Part shown: positions 42,293 to 52,332 of the stretch, one piece after another
Numbering within the stretch: position 1 is the first letter of the stretch
How the letters are laid out: every line of letters begins with the position of its first letter
The notes under the pieces: model-generated
Told to the model about the DNA's origin: nothing
The model's input: only the letters and a program-made list of their open reading frames with translations
Databases searched by the model: none
Made by a program: the position numbers and the translations under genes
Source of the DNA: Macrocybe gigantea
Lineage: Eukaryota; Basidiomycota; Agaricomycetes; Agaricales; Callistosporiaceae
Reading direction: 5' to 3'
Length of the DNA: 64,000 bases
NCBI GenBank assembly: GCA_011319805.1
Contig: SJRY01000268.1
Span: forward strand, 248,001 to 312,000

Positions 42293-44656
42293 TCATGATT
42301 TGGGCGAGGGCACAAATTCCAGACTTTGGGCGATGACGGGCCAAACTGAGCAATGTCATTAGTCGAAGGGTCCATGAAAAAAAAAAAAGCCCTAGTATGT
42401 AACAAACAAACGAACCTTCTTCAAAGCCTGGGTGGCGACCGTTCCTGATCTGCTGCCACACGGCGCGCATCGATTCGGACGACCTGATGTCTTGCCAGTG
42501 GTGCAAAAAGAACTTGACTTGAACCTGCGGAGGGGCGCGGAATCGCGTTGAACGGTGTCGAGAATAACTGGTAAAGCAGACTTCCTCACCTCGCGAATCT
42601 CGTCAAATGCAGCAGCGAACGGAGAAAAGACCTCGTATGCGATGTTGTCAACGGTGAGCGACTTGAGAATATGCTTTGAAAATACATGTGAGGGCCGACA
42701 AGACGGAGATGATGCGGGAAAAAAGGCGCACTCGAGATGCTCTCTCTTTTAGCTCGTCGAGATTGAGCCCTGGCACGCGTCACGCAAAAAGAATGAGGAA
42801 GGTATGACAGGTGAGAAAAGTGATGAGACGTCGTACGATCTGCAAGCCTGTATATCGCCTTTGCAGAGCACGGTGCAGGCCGTCCTGGATTCACTGCCTG
42901 CCATTTTTTGATCCACTCGCGCCTCGAAGTGACAGTTTCGTCCGGTTTAATGTTTTTAATGACTTGCAGCTGCTCCTGGGACTCGGACGTTGACAAAGAC
43001 GTATCGCCCAAGGTTAACGGAGAGCTCTGTATCGAGGCGAAAGAAGACGACAGTGGCGCGAAGACAATCGTGTCCGTGTATAGCTGTGACGTATATGCGC
43101 TCAAACGGTAAAATCGGGAGTGAAGGAAAAAAAAAAAACAGGACGCACATAGTACAAAAGAGCATAATAAGTCGCATAGGCGACGTCTTTCACGACCACG
43201 GTGAGCTTTGATGGTTTTTGCTCAGTCAGGAGCTTGGCGTAGCTGCTCCTCGGGCTCGAAGGATGAGACAGCTTCGCTCGTACGTTTCTCTCTTCTTGCT
43301 CACTGACTTCGTTTTCTTCCGGTCTGACATCAGCGAGGGAGGACAGCAGGTCGTGCGTGCCAGGCGCCGTGTCCGGCTGAAGCTCCGCGTCCTCGTGCAA
43401 GGCATCGTCAAGGGCATCGTCTTCGTCGTCCGAGTCTTCAAACTCGGTCATGACGAGGTTAAAATCCGACTCGACTCGGCTCGGCGCCGCCTCGCTCGCC
43501 ACCTTGGGCGTGTTGGTGCCCTCGTCGCCTTCGACAAAGTTTGAGCTGAACACTGACGCGTTCGTCGCACGCATCAGCCCGTCTGCACGCACGCGCAGAG
43601 AAAAAAAATAACAAAGAGCTCACTGGTGTTGAAGTACTCGGCTCGGCGGAGCATCTTCCTCGAGGCCCATATCCTGCGTGCAGAGCGCACGCCCTGACCG
43701 CGGCGGGGAATGACAAACTCCACGTCCGAATACGTGGAGTCGTTGAGTAGCGATCCGACGGTCTCGATGAGATCCTTCGGGATCGGTAACCGCGGCGACG
43801 TCGGAAGCGGCGCGGGCGGGGACGCCGAGGAGGTGATGGTGCAGATGATGATGATCGCGTCCTGTGCCTTTGCGACGCTCGACTGGTAGTACACGCTATC
43901 GCGCTTGGCAAACTGCGCCCTGAGCAATAGAGTAAGTACGGCGCATGACGGTGGAGGAAACGAATCACCATCCCCAGTTTGCGGTCTGGGATGGTCAATC
44001 GGTCTGAGCGTGAAAGGCAAGACGCGTTGAGAGCAAGATGCGTCACCTTGTGCGAAAAGGTGTGGTTGTTGGCTTCCTTGGGGTTGTGCAGCAGTATTTT
44101 TCCAAGGCTGTCCATGGAGCATTTAGGCGACGAGTCGTTTGAGTGGATCTTATGGCACAAACCTACGAAGCTCAAAGGAGAACTTGTACACGCCTTCCCT
44201 CACCCACCTATCCATCCATTGAATAAAGCACGAGTCAGTTCCGCATTTACAAGGCTTACCTTCCCCCATCAGCCATGGCTGCCTCCTTTTCTTCTGCAGT
44301 TGGCTGTCCAAAGAACGCGGCATATCAGCGGATTCAAACAAGCAAGACAGAGACGCGAAAGAAGAAAGCCGACCTCACACGACAAGTAAAGACTGACATA
44401 ACCGCCATCCGACGAACTATCCTTCGACGTGCCAGAATTCGGATAAAACAAAATCTAGAGAAAACATATTTGAACTCGAGACCCCAGGTGAAAGACGCCT
44501 ACGACACACCTGCCAACGCCCGTCCCCAAAGCGAGCAGATTTTGTGGCCTTGGACTTTAATTCTCCCTTGGTCGAATCAAATAGCTGCCTGAGGCCATGA
44601 AGTGTCCATTCGAAGGTGATCTGGGCCGTCTCCTGGTACTCAAACTCGTTCTCCAT
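42293..44656 (-). CDS. MATH and BTB/POZ domain protein
   Basis: A probable substrate adaptor for Cullin-3 ubiquitin ligase. The ATG at 44656 begins a MATH/TRAF-like domain: YQETAQITFEWTLHGLRQLF, GRWQ then ILFYPNSGT, GYVSLYLSCEPT, WVREGVYKFSFEL. After several short introns the segment QFAKRDSVYYQSSVAKAQDA leads to the BTB domain: YSDVEFVIPRRG, ASRKMLRRAEYFN, then an acidic insert (EFEDSDDEDDALDDALHED) and DVAYATYYALLYYVYTDTIV, with the C-terminal helices PCSAKAIYRLADR, NIAYEVFSPFAAAFDEIR and SESMRAVWQQIRNGRHPGF. The last intron (poly-T rich) joins GFEE to VWPVIAQSLEFV and the stop at 42293. Its start is only 79 bp from the stop of PRP24 upstream on the same strand. The adaptor role is inferred from the domain pair. 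Confidence 0.85.
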
Positions 44657-44703
44657 CTTTTCTTTTGAAAAATACAAAAAAGACAAGGCGGGAGTACTAT
44701 ATA

Positions 44704-44711
44704 TCACGTGA
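44704..44711. promoter_or_regulatory. TCACGTGA palindrome (E-box/CACGTG) before MATH-BTB
   Basis: A perfect 8-bp palindrome with the CACGTG core bound by bHLH and some bZIP factors. It sits 48-55 bp upstream of the MATH-BTB start, next to a TATATAT stretch (about 44698-44704) that could be its TATA element. Confidence 0.45.
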
Positions 44712-44723
44712 TACTCTCTACAG

Positions 44724-44731
44724 TGACGTCA
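44724..44731. promoter_or_regulatory. TGACGTCA palindrome (CRE) between PRP24 and MATH-BTB
   Basis: A perfect CRE core lies 68-75 bp upstream of the MATH-BTB start and just past the PRP24 stop codon. With the CACGTG site it fills most of the 79-bp gap, consistent with a very compact promoter. Confidence 0.45.
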
Positions 44732-44735
44732 TACA

Positions 44736-47700
44736 TCATAGTCCAAGCATCTTTCGGAAGTCGTCCTGCCCCTTTCCACCGGTCGGTCCAGTCTGCGCCG
44801 TCGATGGCCCCGCCGCTGGAACACGCGGCTTGGCCAGCCCAGCCCGTGGCCGCGACACCATCGACCGCGGCACAAACAATCCGCCGGCTTTCGGAGGAGG
44901 TGCAGTCGGCGTTGGCACACCAATCCGTTCTTCCTGCGTGATCTCCAGCACTGTCCCATTGAACATGATCGGCTCTGTCCGCAAGAGCAACTTTCCCGCT
45001 TCCTGTGAACGTCACATCAGCATGGTCCTCTTGAACGAACACGTCGATCGTACCGCTGCTGTCTCGAGCTCCACCACTGCCTCGGAGAGGTCCACGATCA
45101 CCTCCACACGTTTCAAGCGCACCACTTTTTCAAGCGTTTGCTGCAAAAGGCCTTCCTGTGCTCCAGGAGGAAGGTTACGGACGCGTACTGACCGGTTGCG
45201 GGCATCAGCAGCAGGCGTTAGTCCGCTCTCCGTAGTGGTGCCTGGCCTGGGCGATGGCAAGCTTCAACATCATACCAACCCGATACGAAGGAGATATTAT
45301 TGGCCTTACCGCCGACGAGCACGAACACGAGAGTCGGCCAGAGTTACGGCTATTCTCCTATTTCTGAGTTCATGATTGTTCGCGGCCAGAGCCGCCTGGG
45401 CGTCGTTCTGTCAAGCATGATTAACAATCAATACCTTGGCAGGTTAAAATAAGAAATACCTCGTTCTCATACTCCACGAATGCAAAGCCCTTGCAATTGC
45501 CACTTTCATCTGTGCCCATCCTCACATCCTTCACAGTACCATACTTTTCGAGGTAATCAGCACAACGGCAGAGCGAGACAAGCATATCATACCGTCTTGA
45601 AAATTCTTAGTAGGTCCGCCTTTGTAGTAAACTTGCTCAACCCAGCGACGTAAACCTCTCTTTCGTTTGCGTTCTGATCTGTCCGCTCTTTCTTTCTTTC
45701 CGGGTTCGATATGTACACGTTCAGTGGCATGTTGGGTTTGAGCTCCCTCCTATGAAGCTCAAGTGCCTTCTCAGCAGCTGCCTAGAACGTGGCTAAGTTC
45801 ATATGTAGAGACAGACGATGACCTTTCACGCACAGGTGACGTGTATTGGACGTAGCAGAATCGTCTCGTAGTCTTGATCTTCTTGCTCGGCCACCGCACA
45901 TCGAAAATCGTGCCATACTTTGGAGACATACCAAGACCGTGAGCGATGCCAAAAATCCATCGTCGTCCCAAGCCGCACTCACCGAACCAAACAGCTCCCT
46001 CAAAGCAACATCGTCCATCGACTCTGGGAAATTCGCGACATAGAGCGTCGACTTCCACGCGAGGTGCACCGCCACCTCTTGCCCGTCCAGCCGTTTCTTG
46101 TCCTTCGTGAGCGCAGCAGGAATGCTGTCCTAGAATCCCAAAACACCCTCAGTGCCACATTATGTTGAGAACTCGGGGAAAAGCACACGCACCCTATCTA
46201 CGAACTCGACCGTCGCAACACGCGCATCACCGAGGTCCGTGATTTTCACCTCTCTTACTTGCCCGCACTGCACGAGGAGTCAGCTCTGACGGACGGGACG
46301 GGCTGAGTTTCGGACTTACGTCTTTAAACAACCTTTGCAGGTCTTCCTCTGTCGCGTTCGCTGGCAGGTCCGCGACAAAGACCGTGCAATTTTCTCGATC
46401 TCTACATGAATGACCATATTCAGCCTGCTGGCGTCGCCGAATTCAGAGTCAAAGCTGACCTTTTCAATGGCGGTGGTTTGGTTCTGGCAGAAATCGGGTC
46501 AAACGTGATCGTAAAATACCAGATCATTGCGCACACCTAATTTAGGTTTCTTTTTCACTTCTGACGCGGCCGGCTCGACTGTCTCCTCGGCCGTTCGCTT
46601 CGTCCCTCGATTCCGCGGAATGTCAACCTCCATCGCTGCATCCTTGTCCCCAATAGCCACCGGCGCTTCGGCCATCTCCACATTGGCAGCCCGGTCCTCC
46701 ACCACCTGCAGGGCCTGTGCCTGTGCTTGATACACCATCTTTTCCGCATCCTGCAAGAAAACATTTTTCAATTATAAGCACATTTATTCCGACGAACTGT
46801 TTTCTCAAACGCACCTTTGCGCGGCGCATGTTGACCTGGTACTGCGCCTTTTCAATCTTGTCGATGCACGTGTTCACGCTGTCCGCCGTGCCGTGCATGT
46901 GTTCGAACAAGAGCCACGCCTCCCAGATCGCCTCGGGCCAGTCCACGTTCTTCGTGTAGACGTCCAGAAAGACTTTGCGTGCCTTGTCAAACTGCTGCGC
47001 CTTTCTGCGTGCCATACATGACGTCAAAGCAGAATCAAGCGAAGGTACGGGAAACAGACAGACATTAGGCCTCAGTGTACGCCTGCCAGACGAGGTAGCT
47101 CGACTTGTAGACCTTGGCGGCTGATTCCCAGACTGCCAAGGCATTGTCAACGAGGTCCGCCATATCAAAATACTGCAAATGGATGAGGCGACAAGAGTCC
47201 GAGAGAAGTAGTTACTGACAATGTATGCGAGGTATTTCTCCAACCTAAGTCTTGGATCTCCTGTCTGTGATGCTGTCTATACATGAGCCTACGCGCCTTG
47301 CAAGCTTAAAGACACACACCTTGGCGAGCCATCTCAATTCCACCTTCGAGGACGGCTATCAGTGTTGCCACTCCATCCTCGTCTTGCCACAGTCAGTATG
47401 ATAAGACAACCTACGCCAAAGGGAAGTTATCGACTTACCAGCCTCACCAGCCTCGAGACGTCTCTTTCAAATCCAGCGCGGGCCAAAATGACGGGAACGA
47501 TCTGCTCAACGTCCTTCTGAAGCAGCTTCGTTTGGAAAGCCTGGTTGAAAATGTCTAGGTGGCACAAGCACGGTCAAGAACAGAGCTTTTGCACTAGCAA
47601 AGGAAAAAAAAAAAAAGTGCTGACCTTCCACTGAGGGTATATTTTCAGGCGCTTCCAGCTGACCACTCATGCGTTCCTAGGATCAATTAGTGGTTGAGAA

Positions 47701-49089
47701 ATGAGAAAGAAAACCCGAGACTGACTGCGAAGCGGATATACCGCGCCCAGATCTCGCCCGAAGCTGGAACGCTTCTAACAGCCCGTCTGAAAGCCTGGAG
47801 CTCTAGGACCTCGAGCTCTTTTTGTGTACGCTGGCACAAACACAAGAGTGTCAGGATGCGTTGTTTTTCCAGCAGAAGATTTGACTGACCAAGAAATCGC
47901 AATAACCGATCCAGAACATCTGCAGCGTGCCGTCTGCGCCTTCTTCGCCATTAAACCGCCTCTTGGCAGCTTCTGCTATCGCGCGTTCGTACAGCGAAGT
48001 GATTATGTACAGGTCTGGGTTCTTGGCCCGCCGCTCGGAACCGATGTATCGCACATACGCGTCGAGGGCGAATTTCGACTTGGCCTGGCAGGAATGGTGC
48101 TTGGTCAGGCTGGGGAGGAGAGAAACGCGAGGGACGGACCAGTTGCGTCTCGTGAAAGTCCCGACGCTCATATGCTCTCGTTCCTTGGTTGCGAATTTTT
48201 GATGCGGTCACGAGCAGAGGCTCGTATTCCTGCGGGCCCTTGAAGTTGGTGACAAGCGACGAATACGATTGCAATGTATCATCGGATGCTGCAGGCAAAG
48301 TTACACCTCACGCAACGGATCGAATAGACATTATTCACTTACTGGAATGAGGTTGTCGAAGTCGTCTCAAATGAAATTGTTGCAAAGAATCCAAAAGAGA
48401 TTGTCTGAGAGGACGATTATTACCACTGCGTGCTATTGTGTCGTTCTTCCCATACCTCTCTATCGGGGAAGCAGTTTGCAGCATCTGCAATTCCCAATCA
48501 CGTTGTACATCCCATAGTAGATGTCCCTAGAGCATCTTGTCAGCATTCTAGCAGGCCTTCTTTTGTCTTTGGCATCCATCACCTGTGTGAGATGTGAAAC
48601 TCCTTTGTTCACAACCTCTGTGATTGCAGTGCGCGTCCATTCTGTCGAAAACAAGTCTCCCAATTCAGCAGGTTTGGGTTCTTGCGAATAATGTGCATGC
48701 CGGTCGACAATGAACTCGAGATGCTTCTGCATTATGGGGATGGCTGGGAACAAAGCAACGAGTCAATACTGTTTCCAGATGCGCACAAACAAGGGGGAAC
48801 GACGCACAAAGGTAGTCCTCCTCGGCTCTTGCATAGAGCGCCAGCAGCTCCATGACCCCATCGGTGGTGTCCAAATCCAGACTCTCCTCCTTGAACTTGA
48901 TCAACGCTAGCCACTCGTCCTCTCCGGCCGCGAAAAAATTTGTGAGCATTTCCAGTGCGGACAGAACTTCTGCTTCCATGCCGTCGAACGAACGCACGAG
49001 GCGGATGTGTTTGCATGCAGGCCTACATCGTATGGGTTCTCCGAAATGTCGTTGAGAATGTTAGCAAGAGCATCGAGAGACTCATCCAT
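44736..49089 (-). CDS. PRP24: U4/U6 snRNP assembly factor PRP24/SART3
   Basis: Recycles spliceosomes by annealing U4 and U6 snRNAs. The start at 49089 reads MDESLDALANILNDISENPY. The first two thirds is a chain of HAT (half-a-TPR) repeats, e.g. LSALEMLTNFFAAGEDEWLA, VMELLALYARAEEDY, EFIVDRHAHYSQEP, FRRAVRSVPASGEIWARYIR, FDKARKVFLDVYTKNVDWPE. A nuclear-signal-like stretch (KRTAEETVEPAASEVKKKPK) precedes RNA-recognition motifs: one at about 46400-46190, STLYVANFPESMDDVALREL, then the RRM with DVRMGTDESGNCKGFAFVEYENE (about 45550-45460), and RNRSVRVRNLPPGAQEGLL. The end DDFRKMLGL is the conserved Lsm-binding tail. One base is missing in the A run at 49010-49012 (minus strand), between GLHA and KHIRLVRSFDG. 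Many short introns. Exact exon borders around RRM2-3 were not all resolved. Confidence 0.9.
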
Positions 49090-49537
49090 CGCCTAATGCT
49101 CGCTTTTGTCTGCTTGAACTATAGGAGCTGGTATTGTTTCAGTGCGATGACAGCATCTGTCGGGCCGCTGTTGGCCGCTTGCAGGTCGACACGACGCCAA
49201 GGAAGGTGTAAGATGGAGGGGAAATGATCACGTGCCCGCTCATTCACCGCAAAAGGCTTGCGTGCGAGGATGTACTGAGTCAGTACTATACTGACGCTGG
49301 ACTGCTTTATGACGATAATCCCGGCTGGCTGCGGATTCGAGGCCAAGTTACCGCCGGACATGGAAATTTCTTGCTCTGTTCTCTTCTGCACAGCTTCTGT
49401 ATTCATGTTTCGTTTCCCCGACCACACTTCTCCGATGTCGGCTATTTCAGTTCCCCCTCCTCAGCCCCTATTGCATATGACCTGCCCGTCTTGTATAAAG
49501 CTTTGAGACCTGGAATGCAGGAGTTGTCTGTCTTCCG
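49090..49537. other. Divergent intergenic region, 448 bp
   Basis: Promoter space between PRP24 (minus) and the F-box gene (plus). An ATG at 49434 could extend the F-box gene upstream. No other feature was recognised. Confidence 0.4.
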
Positions 49538-50949
49538 ATGCCTTCCCCCACACTCAAGCGCACCAGGCGACGCGCGCTGACGTTGTCTTCCTCCTTCGCC
49601 ACTGCGATCCGATCAGCCTTCTTTTGCTCCTGGTAAGCTCCCGCCCATCTGATCGGGCCATCTATTAACATCGCAATGCTACTTTTTCCAAAATTAGGCG
49701 AGACCGTTCTCCGCCTGCAACGTACGCAGCGCACCGCGACCAGGAGAAGCTGGTCATCAGTCGGCCCCAGAGGTTGAGGCGGAAACAATACCCGTTTTCA
49801 GGCACTATTCCTTCATCACTACCTCCCCGTCGAGATCCTGGCCCACATATTCGTCCTCGGTGCCGAAGATGATGACATGCTCCCCATCACAGTCTCCCAT
49901 GTTGCTACACTTGGAGGGAGATTGCGCTGCGTACGCCCGCGCTTTGGCGCCGTATCCATCTTGATCGCAGGATGGACATGTGGTCGGAGAGAATTTACAG
50001 GGCCGGCTCGTGCTCCCTCGATATCCAAATCACACCCTACATCAGGACGCCTAAGAGATTCGTCAGGCGTCAGGTGCTGGATTTTGGCACAGTCCTGTGG
50101 TACGTCCACTGCGTCTTGCCCTACATGCAGCGCTGGCGGTCCTTCGAAGTCGTGTTCACGCAGTACTCGCCGTTCTTGCTCTACGCGGCCCTGTCGGCAT
50201 GTTGTACGAGCGTGTCGCAGGCGCCGCTGCTCGAACGGCTCACTTTGGTATACCGCGCGAACGATGACGCGAGGCAGTACCATCTCTTCTCCGGTTTCGC
50301 TCCCAGGCTTCGCCATGTCACACTCGATGGCCTGAGACTAGCGTGGACGCCGTCCATTTTTGGTAATTTAACCCACTTGGACTATACCCACCACGGATTC
50401 ACGGCCGGAGTGGACGCAGTTGACGAGGTCATGACAATTTTGGAAGTCTCTGCGCGTCTTGTCGACCTGCGAATGTGCTTTCCTCCCAAGAGCACTGCAT
50501 CCAGGCATTCGAGGCTTCAACGCATCAATAGGCGCCTGATTCTTCCCCATCTTTCTCGTCTATGCCTTCGTGTGGAAGGATTGGACATTCCGTTTGAGCT
50601 TGCACATCTCACATCCATCATCACGACTCCGCGACTAACATCGCTACGACTAATCGACGCGAACCGCTATTATCACTCGTTTCCGCGACTAAAGTCCTTC
50701 TTTTATGTATATTCGATACCTTCTTCGCTCATCTTCTTACGCATTGAGCACGGCTGGTATGATCCAATGATGATCCCGTCGCTGTTACACGCGCTTCCCC
50801 ATATGCGTCAAGTCATCGTCAAGAAACCTCATACTCCGGAACAAGTCATTAATTTAAAGCCAAGGTTTAGGGACAATGTGGATTTCGAAACAAATTCTTT
50901 GTATCATAGCTATCCTCACAGGCATACAAAGCGACGGCGAGAGTACTGA
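49538..50949 (+). CDS. F-box-like protein with LRR-type C-terminus
   Basis: A member of the large Agaricomycete F-box group, likely a substrate receptor of SCF ubiquitin ligases. The F-box core is at 49823-49960: LPVEILAHIFVLGAEDDDML, PITVSHV, then after one lost base WREIALRTPALWRRIHLDRR. The long last exon (to 50949) reads on with leucine-rich strand-helix units such as APLLERLTLVYR, FAPRLRHVTLDGLRLAW, FGNLTHLDYT, LILPHLSRLCLRVEG, TTPRLTSLRLIDAN. The missing base is in or beside the TT at 49902-49903. The 5' end is uncertain: the exon from ATG 49538 (MPSPTLKRTRRR) ends at a good donor (GTAAGC), but its join to the F-box frame is not clean. Confidence 0.72.
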
Positions 50950-51070
50950 TACCATTTTGTATCCCTAGGGTTGTTTGCACATGTATGCACCCAATTGTAA
51001 TGTAGCCGTAGAAATAATCTCCAGAAACTTTCACTGAGCACCGTCGTCGTCGTCTGCGACAACCAGAACC

Positions 51071-51952
51071 ATGAGACGGCTGCCTCTTCGCGCACGCTCC
51101 GTCATCAGTTTCGGGCGTCAACCACGGATAACCCGGCCCCTGCGCAAGAACCCCGAGACGCGCCTACCACAACCCCACGTCAACATCGTCGCACGCGAGT
51201 TTGCGCCCTGCCGGCTCGAGGACCACTACTACCACACGCTGCAGGACGATGTGATGTACATGACCTACATGCACGAGTCCGGATCTCGCCCGCCGCCGCG
51301 CCACATCCGGCTCACGTTCGACCCCTCAGACCCGTACACCAAAAACCGGTACAACCCGCCCGTTGGCGGCTCCCAGGTGGGCAAGAAGCGGCCACCGCCT
51401 TCCTCTCCCGACAACGTCGTGCGCCTCGAGAAGATCTGCATACACACGATGCAAAAGGAGGCCATCGCGAACAAGAGCAACCTCCTCGGCGTCATCATGG
51501 CCATGCGCGCTCTCACAGGCGAGTCGTATCGCGCCGGCGGGAGACACGGCGTCGACGGCATACAGATCGTGCGTGCGAAAAAGTCCGTCGGTGGCTGGCT
51601 CAGGAAGGGCGCACCCGTTGGTGTCAAGGTCGACCTCAAGGGCCAGAGCATGTACGACTTTTTGGGCACCCTCGCCGATTTTGTGCTGCCCCGCCTGCGG
51701 GACTTTCAAGGAATCGTCCTCCCTCCCCAGTCATCCTCTGTCAATTCTCTCAGCGCAGTCTCCGGCGTCGTCTCGTTCGGCCTTCCACCTAGCGCCATGG
51801 GTTTCTTCCCTCAGATTGAGGTCAACCAGGACGCATATCCAAAACAATACGGAATGCACATCCACTTTGTGACTAACGCGACGGGTCTGGGTGCACAAAA
51901 TAGAGCAAGGGCTTTGCTTTCAGGATTCCAAATACCATTCATTAGAAAGTAA
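51071..51952 (+). CDS. MRPL7: Mitochondrial large ribosomal subunit protein uL5m
   Basis: A single-exon gene of 293 residues. The basic N-terminus (MRRLPLRARSVISFGRQPRI) fits mitochondrial import. The uL5 fold is clear: VVRLEKICIHTMQKEAIANK, NLLGVIMAMRALTGE, IQIVRAKKSVGGWLRKGAPV, GVKVDLKGQSMYDFLGTLAD, and the C-terminal FFPQIEVNQDAYPKQYGMHI, GFQIPFIRK. uL5 sits in the central protuberance and contacts 5S-like RNA or its replacement and the P-site tRNA. The frame is intact. It is transcribed in the same direction as the F-box gene, 121 bp downstream, and is tail-to-tail with the kinase gene. Confidence 0.93.
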   Translation: MRRLPLRARSVISFGRQPRITRPLRKNPETRLPQPHVNIVAREFAPCRLEDHYYHTLQDDVMYMTYMHESGSRPPPRHIRLTFDPSDPYTKNRYNPPVGGSQVGKKRPPPSSPDNVVRLEKICIHTMQKEAIANKSNLLGVIMAMRALTGESYRAGGRHGVDGIQIVRAKKSVGGWLRKGAPVGVKVDLKGQSMYDFLGTLADFVLPRLRDFQGIVLPPQSSSVNSLSAVSGVVSFGLPPSAMGFFPQIEVNQDAYPKQYGMHIHFVTNATGLGAQNRARALLSGFQIPFIRK

Positions 51953-52332
51953 TTCATTGTATGTCTCCTTGCCCAAGTATTCTTGTGCGCAGAGCTGACA
52001 CGAGCTTCAAGATAATCCTAATATATCAATTGCTTTGTATCATTGCTCATTGGTGTGCGCATAAATGACACGTCACGGATTCTAATCTCTTAGCATGTCC
52101 GAATCGGTCAACGACAGTGTCATGTCACGGTGGTACAAAATATGAAAGTAACGAGTGCAGAAGACGACGCAAGGTCACTAGACCGCCTATACCTATAAAT
52201 TAATGAAGCGAGAGTGCGTCTGATGTATGCTAATGAGCGAATTGTAGTTTTAACTATGCAATGCAAACAAAAACAACGAAAGCGTCAACGAGATGAGAAA
52301 GAAAAGGAACAGGTGTCTCGAGACACCGTAGC
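51953..52332. other. Convergent intergenic region, 380 bp
   Basis: Between the stops of MRPL7 (plus) and the Cdc7-like kinase (minus). AT-richer than its flanks; no gene or repeat recognised. Confidence 0.5.

Noticed and set aside
43459..44175. 238-codon minus-strand frame rich in Arg and Ser
   Set aside because: It is an off-frame shadow of the MATH-BTB exons, which are read in another frame with clear domain matches.
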